Shown here: piece after piece, positions 5,612 to 10,305 of the stretch
Position numbering within the stretch: the stretch's first letter is position 1
Layout of the letters: each line of letters starts with the position of its first letter
Assembly: GCA_015487515.1 (NCBI GenBank)
Contig: WFPQ01000328.1
Span: forward strand, 1 to 10,305
Direction of reading: 5' to 3'
From: Hyphomicrobiales bacterium
GTDB lineage: Bacteria; Pseudomonadota; Alphaproteobacteria; Rhizobiales; Devosiaceae
Length of the DNA: 10,305 nucleotides
Translations under genes and position numbers: made by a program
Notes under the pieces: generated by a model
Seen by the model: only the letters and a program-made list of their open reading frames with translations
Told to the model about the DNA's origin: nothing
The model's database searches: none

Positions 5612-6016
5612 ATGTGCAAATTGTTTATTGGTGCCGACCCCACCCTGTGGCAATCCACCACCCGTTCAGTTCGCATCAGGGGGCTGGCAACCAGCGTGCG
5701 GCTGGAAGATTTCTTCTGGGATATTTTATCAGACATTGCAAACCGGGACGGCCTGACCCTGGGCCAGTTACTGACCAGGTTTTACAATGAATCCATCGAG
5801 GAAGGGCATAATCTGGATAATTTCGCTTCCTTTCTGCGGGTCTGCTGCGCCCGCTTTCTGGCCTTGCAACTCACCGGTGACATTCCCAGGTCTCCCGATG
5901 CTTCCATTCGCGATCTGGATGCGGATTCAATTCTTGATCGCGAACGCCAGCGCAAGAAAAAACACCCGCCAGCAACCCGGAATAGTCCTGATCAAAATGA
6001 ATTTCTAACCCACTGA
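5612..6016 (+). CDS. Ribbon-helix-helix domain protein (RHH_4 type), putative DNA-binding regulator
   Basis: The 134-residue protein begins MCKLFIGADPTLW, the characteristic opening of a small alphaproteobacterial family annotated with the RHH_4 domain. The likely ribbon is RSVRIRGLATSVRLE (18-32), followed by helix one (DFFWDILSDIANRDG) and helix two (LTLGQLLTRFYNES). A further helical stretch is rich in Phe, Cys and Leu (NFASFLRVCCARFLALQL). The C-terminal 30 residues are charged and probably disordered (DRERQRKKKHPP). I chose the ATG at 5612, with AGGAG 9 bases upstream. A longer reading frame from 5426 would lie inside the preceding gene and has no family resemblance. RHH proteins usually bind operators as dimers, but no target is known; local palindromes at 4380-4410 and 6061-6077 are only candidates. 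It may be co-transcribed with the DJ-1-like gene. Confidence 0.85.
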   Translation: MCKLFIGADPTLWQSTTRSVRIRGLATSVRLEDFFWDILSDIANRDGLTLGQLLTRFYNESIEEGHNLDNFASFLRVCCARFLALQLTGDIPRSPDASIRDLDADSILDRERQRKKKHPPATRNSPDQNEFLTH

Positions 6017-6020
6017 TCCT

Positions 6021-6049
6021 TTGCCTTGATGCAAATCAAGTGCTATAGG
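6021..6049 (+). promoter_or_regulatory. Putative icd promoter with an embedded FNR/FixK-type box
   Basis: TTGCCT (6021-6026) and TATAGG (6044-6049) are spaced by 17 bases, and the -10 is of the extended type (TG at 6041-6042). The spacer contains a perfect dyad, CTTGAT-GCAA-ATCAAG (6025-6040), matching the FNR/FixK consensus TTGAT-N4-ATCAA exactly. If transcription starts about 7 bases after the -10, the dyad centre lies near -23. That is a position where a bound regulator would block RNA polymerase, so repression at low oxygen is inferred. The promoter call itself is from sequence inspection only. Confidence 0.6.
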
Positions 6050-6060
6050 GGCGCCCGAAC

Positions 6061-6077
6061 TGGCCAGTTTCTGGCCA
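6061..6077. repeat. 17-bp palindrome in the icd leader
   Basis: TGGCCAG-TTT-CTGGCCA is a perfect inverted repeat with 7-bp arms and a 3-base loop, 31 bases before the icd ATG. It would fall just after the inferred transcription start, so it could be a 5' stabilising hairpin or an operator. The icd ribosome site (GGAG, 6099-6102) lies beyond it and is not sequestered. Confidence 0.5.
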
Positions 6078-6108
6078 TGAATTTCATCAGCAGCCCCCGG
6101 AGTGCCCC

Positions 6109-7320
6109 ATGTCAAAAATCAAAGTAGCAAATCCAGTCGTTGAACTCGATGGCGACGAAATGACCCGGATCATCTGGCAGGCCATCAAGGACAAGCTGAT
6201 CCACCCCTACCTTGATATCGATCTTGAATATTATGACCTGAGCATCCAGAGCCGTGATGAAACCGACGACCAGATCACCATTGATGCGGCCAACGCCATA
6301 AAAAAGCACGGGGTCGGAGTCAAATGCGCCACCATCACCCCCGACGAGGCAAGGGTCGAAGAATTCGGCCTGAAAAAAATGTGGCGTTCCCCCAATGGTA
6401 CCATCCGCAACATTCTCGGCGGCGTGATCTTTCGCGAACCGATCATTTGTGACAATGTCCCCCGCCTCGTTCCGGGCTGGACCCAGCCGATAATCGTCGG
6501 TCGCCATGCCTATGGCGATCAGTACCGTGCCACCGATTTCCGCTTTCCGGGCAAGGGAAAGCTGTCCATCAAATTTGTTGGCGAAGACGGCAGGGAAATC
6601 GAACACGAAGTATTCGATGCCCCCTCTTCGGGAATTGCCATGGCCATGTACAACCTTGACGATTCCATTCGTGACTTTGCCCGGGCCTCCCTGAATTACG
6701 CCCTGCAGCGCAAGGTTCCCTGCTATCTTTCCACCAAGAACACCATCATGAAAGTCTATGACGGACGCTTCAAGGATATTTTCCAGCAGGTTTTTGACGA
6801 GGAATTTGCCCAAGCCTACAAGAAGGCCGAAATCTGGTACGAACACCGCCTGATAGACGACATGGTCGCCGCCGCCCTGAAATGGTCGGGCGGTTATGTC
6901 TGGGCCTGCAAAAACTATGACGGGGACGTGCAATCCGATGTCGTTGCCCAGGGTTTCGGCTCCCTTGGCCTGATGACATCGGTACTGATGACCCCGGATG
7001 GGAAGGTGGTTGAAAGCGAAGCCGCCCACGGCACCGTTACCCGCCACTACCGCCAGCATCAGGAAGGCAAGGACACCTCCACCAATTCGACCGCCTCTAT
7101 CTTTGCCTGGACCCGCGGTCTTTCCCACCGGGCCAAACTCGATGATAATCAGCAACTGGCCAGATTTGCCAGCACCCTTGAAGAAACCGTCATCAACACG
7201 ATTCAGGCAGGCAGCATGACCAAGGATCTGGCCCTGCTGGTTGGCCCCGAACAGGAATGGCTGAGCACCATGGGCTTTTTGGATGCCATAGACAAAAACC
7301 TTCAAAAGGCAATGGCTTAG
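6109..7320 (+). CDS. icd: NADP-dependent isocitrate dehydrogenase, homodimeric eukaryote-like type
   Basis: The 403-residue protein oxidatively decarboxylates isocitrate to 2-oxoglutarate with NADP in the citric acid cycle (EC 1.1.1.42), in the cytosol. It is colinear with human IDH1/2: [16 protein letters not shown] (8-23), the substrate loop SPNGTIRN (94-101) with Arg100, Arg109 in FREP, Arg132 in [11 protein letters not shown], Tyr139, Lys210 in LSTKNTIMK, and metal-binding aspartates in RLIDDMVA and YDGDVQSD. The NADP-specific segment [11 protein letters not shown] (304-314) contains Arg312 and His313. Length is standard. The ATG is supported by GGAG 6 bases upstream. This subfamily is usual in Alphaproteobacteria, unlike the E. 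coli-type enzyme. Expression may be oxygen-controlled through the FNR/FixK-type box upstream. It converges on alaS; proximity of icd and alaS is common in this class. Confidence 0.97.
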   Translation: MSKIKVANPVVELDGDEMTRIIWQAIKDKLIHPYLDIDLEYYDLSIQSRDETDDQITIDAANAIKKHGVGVKCATITPDEARVEEFGLKKMWRSPNGTIRNILGGVIFREPIICDNVPRLVPGWTQPIIVGRHAYGDQYRATDFRFPGKGKLSIKFVGEDGREIEHEVFDAPSSGIAMAMYNLDDSIRDFARASLNYALQRKVPCYLSTKNTIMKVYDGRFKDIFQQVFDEEFAQAYKKAEIWYEHRLIDDMVAAALKWSGGYVWACKNYDGDVQSDVVAQGFGSLGLMTSVLMTPDGKVVESEAAHGTVTRHYRQHQEGKDTSTNSTASIFAWTRGLSHRAKLDDNQQLARFASTLEETVINTIQAGSMTKDLALLVGPEQEWLSTMGFLDAIDKNLQKAMA

Positions 7321-7344
7321 AACCATTTCCTGATTCACTTTCAT

Positions 7345-7374
7345 GCCGGCGGGGAAGGGAACCAGCCCGCCGGC
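7345..7374 (+). terminator. Hairpin after icd (possible terminator)
   Basis: GCCGGCGGG (7345-7353) pairs perfectly with CCCGCCGGC (7366-7374) around a 12-base loop, 24 bases after the icd stop. No T-tract follows, so it is not a standard intrinsic terminator. The right arm is also the start of the first tandem repeat unit, and later units could pair with the left arm as alternatives. Confidence 0.45.
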
Positions 7375-7470
7375 GCGAGGCCATAATGCCCGCCGGTGCG
7401 AGGCCATAATGCCCGCCGGCGCGAGGCCATAATGCCACCGGCGCGAGGCCATAATGCCGCCGGCGCGAAG
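7366..7470. repeat. 22/23-bp GC-rich tandem repeat, about 4.6 copies
   Basis: Units lie at 7366-7388, 7389-7411, 7412-7434 (23 bp each) and 7435-7456 (22 bp), with a partial copy at 7457-7470. The shared core is CGCCGGCGCGAGGCCATAAT. Differences are small: a T for C in unit 2, an A replacing G with one base lost in unit 4, and an A for G at the end of the partial copy. Each unit contains the palindrome GCCGGC, flanked in most copies to give CGCCGGCG. Units abut without unique spacers, so this is a minisatellite-like tandem array and not a CRISPR. The unit length is not a multiple of three, so it does not encode a stable peptide repeat. Confidence 0.9.
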
Positions 7471-7602
7471 ACAAAAAACTGTCACTCCAAAAAATTAAAT
7501 ACCGGCTGCGGCACAGGCAGGGCTTTACCGACCCGAAAACAGGCCTGAAAAATACTTAAGGACACGGCAAAGCCGCCCGCAACCGGACAAGTGGGGGAGG
7601 AT

Positions 7603-7654
7603 GGCCTGCGCTCAGGCTGGCCTGCGCTCAGGCTGGCCTGCAATTGGACAGGCC
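7603..7654 (-). repeat. 16-bp tandem repeat of small hairpins downstream of alaS
   Basis: GGCCTGCGCTCAGGCT occurs at 7603-7618 and 7619-7634, followed by a partial GGCCTGC at 7635-7641. Each full unit folds as GCCTG-CGCT-CAGGC. The partial copy forms another stem with CAGGCC at 7649-7654 (GGCCTG, 8-base loop). For alaS, transcribed leftwards with its stop at 7707, these three stems lie 53-105 bases downstream. They may act in termination or mRNA 3'-end protection, though no U-tract is present. Confidence 0.65.
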
Positions 7655-7706
7655 CTCGAACATGCCTCTGACAGGCAGAAACTTCCCAATCCGTTCTGCC
7701 TCTGCA

Positions 7707-10305
7707 TCATCCCCTGATCTTTTGGCGGATTTCCTCCATTGCCAGGTCTGCCTTGCTGCCATCCGGCCCCCCGGCCTGGGCCATGTCATTGCGGCCTCCT
7801 CCGCCCTTGCCCCCAAGAATGGCGGCCCCTGCCCTTACCAGGTCGACCGCGCTGATCTTTTCTGCCAGGTCCCTTGTCACCCCCACTGCAAGACCTGCCT
7901 TTCTGTCATCCGTTATCCCTATGACCACGGCAATGCCCGAGCCGAGCTGCTTCTTGGTCTGATCAACTATGCCGCGCAAGTCCCTTGGCGCCAGTCCTTC
8001 CACCACCCGGCCGCAAAACTTCATGCCGGCAATGGTTTCAACCCCGTCACTGTTTTTCCCGCTGCCGCCAAGGGCAACTTTCCTGCGGGTCTTTTCCAGT
8101 TCACGCTCCAGCTTCCTGCGTTCTTCAAGAAGCGCAAGCACCCGCTGTTCCACCTCGGCCGGTGAAGACTTGACCCGTTCGGCCACCAGTTTCAATGCCT
8201 CGTCCTGGGCCACCAGATAGCGGCGCGCCCCCTCGGCACTGACCGCCTCGATGCGGCGCACCCCGGCCGCAACCGAACTTTCCTGAACTATGCGAATGAG
8301 CCCTATATCCCCGGTACGCCGGACATGGGTCCCCCCGCAAAGCTCCATGGAATATGGTTTTTGCAGGTTTTCCTCATCCCCGTCATCCGGCTGATGGCCC
8401 ATGCGGACCACCCGGACCTCGTCCCCGTATTTTTCTCCGAACAGGGCCATGGCGCCAGCCCTGCGCGCCTCCTCGACTCCCATCAACTGGGTCTGAACGG
8501 CCGAATTCTGCAAGACCACCCGGTTGGCCAGGGCTTCAATTTCTTCAATTTCGGACTTGCTCAAACCCTTGTTGTGGGAAAAATCGAACCGCAGCCGTTC
8601 CCCATCGACCAGGGAGCCCTTTTGCACCACATGGGTGCCAAGCACCTGGCGCAGGGCCGCATGCAGCAGATGAGTGGCCGAATGATTGGCCCGGATTGCG
8701 GTGCGCCTTTTCCTGTCCACCCTGAGGTAAACATTTTCACCCCTGCAAAACCGCCCGGACCTGACTTTTACGGAATGGACAAAAACATCCCCGGCCCGTT
8801 TCTGCACGTCGCTGACAAAAGCCAGCGAATCTTTGCCCTCCATTTCCCCGGCATCGCCGACCTGCCCGCCGCTTTCCGCATAAAACGGGGTCTGGTTGCA
8901 CACCACAAAGCCGCTCTCCCCCTCTCCCAGTTCTTCGACCTCTGCCCCATCCCGCACAAGGGCCAGTATCTGCCCCTGGGCCTCCTCATGGTCATATCCC
9001 AGGAATTCGCTGGGCCCGGCCCGCTCGGAAACGCCAAACCAGACCATGTCATCAGCACTGGCCCCGGAGCCTTTCCAACTCGCCCTTGCAATGGATTTTT
9101 GCTTTTCCATCGCCTCGTCAAATCCCTCGTGGTCAACCCCGATCCTGCGTTCCTTCAAGGCATCTTCGGTCAGGTCCAGGGGAAAACCGTAAGTATCATA
9201 AAGAGTAAAGGCAGTTTCCCCGTCCAGTACATCACCTTCGCCAAGGCCGGCCGTCTTCTGATTTAGAATCTGCATTCCCCGCGAAAGGGTTTTAAGGAAC
9301 CTCTCCTCTTCCAGCATTATGGTTTCGCCGATCATCTCCTGGCCATGGACCAGTTCCGGGTATGCCTGTCCCATTTCCTGCACCAGGGACGGCACCATGC
9401 GAAAGATTGCCGGCTCATCGCTGCCAAGCAGGGAAGCATGGCGCATGGCCCGGCGCATGATGCGGCGCAGAACATAACCCCGCCCCTCGTTGGAAGGCAG
9501 CACCCCTTCCCCGATCAAAAAACACATGGAGCGCAAATGATCGGCAATGACCCGCTGGGAGACCAGGTTTTCCTCCCCGCCCCCGGAACCCGTAACACTG
9601 GCCGCCGCCTCGACAAGGTTCCTGAACATGTCGGTTTCAAAAACATTGTTGGTACCCTGCAACAGGGCCGAAATCCTCTCCAGCCCCATGCCCGTGTCAA
9701 TGGAAGGCTTGGGAAGGCTCACCCTGGCCCCATCCGCCTGCTGGTCATATTGCATGAAGACCAGGTTCCAGATTTCTATGAACCGGTCCCCGTCTTCTTC
9801 GGCACTGCCCGGCGGACCACCCCAGACCTTGTCCCCGAAATCATAAAAAATCTCCGAACAGGGACCGCAGGGCCCCGTATCTCCCATCGACCAGAAATTG
9901 TCGCTGGTGGCGATCCTGATTATGCGATCCTCCCCAAGCCCGGCAATCTTGCGCCACAGCTCGAAAGCCTCGTCATCCTCGTGATAAACCGTGACCAGGA
10001 GCTTTTCCCGGGCCACCCCGAAATCCCCCGTCACCAGGTTCCATGCCAGTTCTATGGCCCGTTCCTTGAAATAGTCGCCAAACGAAAAATTGCCCAGCAT
10101 CTCGAAAAACGTCAGGTGCCGGGCCGTCATTCCCACATTGTCCAGATCGTTGTGCTTGCCCCCGGCCCGCACGCATTTTTGCGAAGTCACGGCTGTCGTG
10201 TAGGGGCGTTTTTCGAGCCCCGTAAACACATTCTTGAACTGCACCATTCCCGCATTGGTAAACATCAGGGTCGGATCGTTCTGGGGAACCAAGGGACCCG
10301 AAGCA
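7707..10305 (-). CDS. alaS: Alanyl-tRNA synthetase (N-terminus cut by window edge)
   Basis: The enzyme charges tRNA-Ala with alanine (EC 6.1.1.7) in the cytosol. The frame stays open to the window end, reading [20 protein letters not shown] at the edge. About 20-25 N-terminal residues are missing by comparison with the usual 870-890. The class II aminoacylation core has [28 protein letters not shown] and GMGLERI (about 9690). The tRNA-recognition region includes [20 protein letters not shown] and [15 protein letters not shown]. The editing domain has both zinc motifs, NHSATHLLH (near 8680) and [13 protein letters not shown] (near 8330), so mischarged Ser/Gly-tRNA-Ala should be cleared. A coiled-coil ([18 protein letters not shown]) and the C-Ala domain with [16 protein letters not shown] follow. 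No damage is visible. In this class alaS often neighbours recA, which may lie just beyond the right edge. A TTG at 10290-10292 is internal, not the true start. Confidence 0.97.
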   Translation of the reverse strand, partial: ASGPLVPQNDPTLMFTNAGMVQFKNVFTGLEKRPYTTAVTSQKCVRAGGKHNDLDNVGMTARHLTFFEMLGNFSFGDYFKERAIELAWNLVTGDFGVAREKLLVTVYHEDDEAFELWRKIAGLGEDRIIRIATSDNFWSMGDTGPCGPCSEIFYDFGDKVWGGPPGSAEEDGDRFIEIWNLVFMQYDQQADGARVSLPKPSIDTGMGLERISALLQGTNNVFETDMFRNLVEAAASVTGSGGGEENLVSQRVIADHLRSMCFLIGEGVLPSNEGRGYVLRRIMRRAMRHASLLGSDEPAIFRMVPSLVQEMGQAYPELVHGQEMIGETIMLEEERFLKTLSRGMQILNQKTAGLGEGDVLDGETAFTLYDTYGFPLDLTEDALKERRIGVDHEGFDEAMEKQKSIARASWKGSGASADDMVWFGVSERAGPSEFLGYDHEEAQGQILALVRDGAEVEELGEGESGFVVCNQTPFYAESGGQVGDAGEMEGKDSLAFVSDVQKRAGDVFVHSVKVRSGRFCRGENVYLRVDRKRRTAIRANHSATHLLHAALRQVLGTHVVQKGSLVDGERLRFDFSHNKGLSKSEIEEIEALANRVVLQNSAVQTQLMGVEEARRAGAMALFGEKYGDEVRVVRMGHQPDDGDEENLQKPYSMELCGGTHVRRTGDIGLIRIVQESSVAAGVRRIEAVSAEGARRYLVAQDEALKLVAERVKSSPAEVEQRVLALLEERRKLERELEKTRRKVALGGSGKNSDGVETIAGMKFCGRVVEGLAPRDLRGIVDQTKKQLGSGIAVVIGITDDRKAGLAVGVTRDLAEKISAVDLVRAGAAILGGKGGGGRNDMAQAGGPDGSKADLAMEEIRQKIRG

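Larger units (their letters stand above)
7321..7706. other. 386-bp gene-free region between the convergent stops of icd and alaS
   Basis: It holds, in order, a hairpin at 7345-7374, a 22/23-bp tandem repeat (7366-7470), an A-rich stretch (AAAAAACTGTCACTCC and AAAAAATTAAAT, 7473-7500), unremarkable sequence to 7602, and a 16-bp tandem repeat forming hairpins (7603-7654). Apparent open frames here are translations of the repeats or antisense extensions of icd and show no protein character. I see no RNA gene. Confidence 0.7.

Noticed and set aside
7366..7470. Possible CRISPR array.
   Set aside because: Units abut directly without unique spacers and no cas genes are present. It is a simple tandem repeat.
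6112..7485. A 457-codon open frame on the minus strand across icd.
   Set aside because: It lies entirely antisense to icd, begins by translating the tandem repeat, and has Gly/Val-rich composition typical of an antisense frame. icd itself is unmistakable.
8325..9266. A 313-codon + strand open frame within alaS.
   Set aside because: It is antisense to the alaS editing and middle regions, which carry clear motifs, and it has no recognisable domain.

Overview
The window looks chromosomal and alphaproteobacterial. The reasons are a eukaryote-type homodimeric NADP isocitrate dehydrogenase close to alaS, a small protein of the RHH_4 ribbon-helix-helix type beginning MCKLFIGADP, and a perfect FNR/FixK-type site. 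This is an inference from gene content; no ribosomal RNA is present and I name no genus.

Left part (1-1900): the tail of an unrecognised + strand gene ends at 105 and is followed by a strong hairpin terminator. A small minus-strand gene (159-541) faces it and can use the same hairpin, but only if a frameshift at an A6 tract (T6 in the mRNA) is corrected. Next is the most unusual gene of the window: a full-length phosphagen (arginine) kinase at 602-1702, an animal-type enzyme that is rare and patchy in bacteria. Its stop codon overlaps the end of a decayed LysR-type regulator remnant (about 1699-1890, minus strand). The kinase therefore sits between a broken gene and a gene relic, which fits an acquired or unstable locus.

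Middle part (1902-6016): on the minus strand, a TrmJ-like SPOUT tRNA methyltransferase (3494-4360) is coupled by an ATGA overlap to a PYROXD2/phytoene-desaturase-like FAD oxidoreductase (1902-3497). Diverging on the + strand is a compact run of three genes: a GFA-family zinc protein, a DJ-1/PfpI protein resembling plant DJ-1D, and the ribbon-helix-helix protein. The first two suggest reactive-carbonyl handling. The divergent intergenic region holds two overlapping palindromes.

Right part (6017-10305): icd is preceded by a plausible promoter whose spacer contains a perfect TTGAT-N4-ATCAA site, suggesting oxygen-responsive repression, and by a further 17-bp palindrome. icd converges on alaS (minus strand, N-terminus cut by the window edge). 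The 386-bp gap between their stops carries a 9-bp-stem hairpin, a 22/23-bp GC-rich tandem repeat of about 4.6 copies, and a second 16-bp tandem repeat made of small hairpins.

Most genes are housekeeping or common accessory genes. The points worth follow-up are the arginine kinase and its surroundings, the frameshifted small gene, the FNR/FixK-type site at icd, and the tandem repeats.
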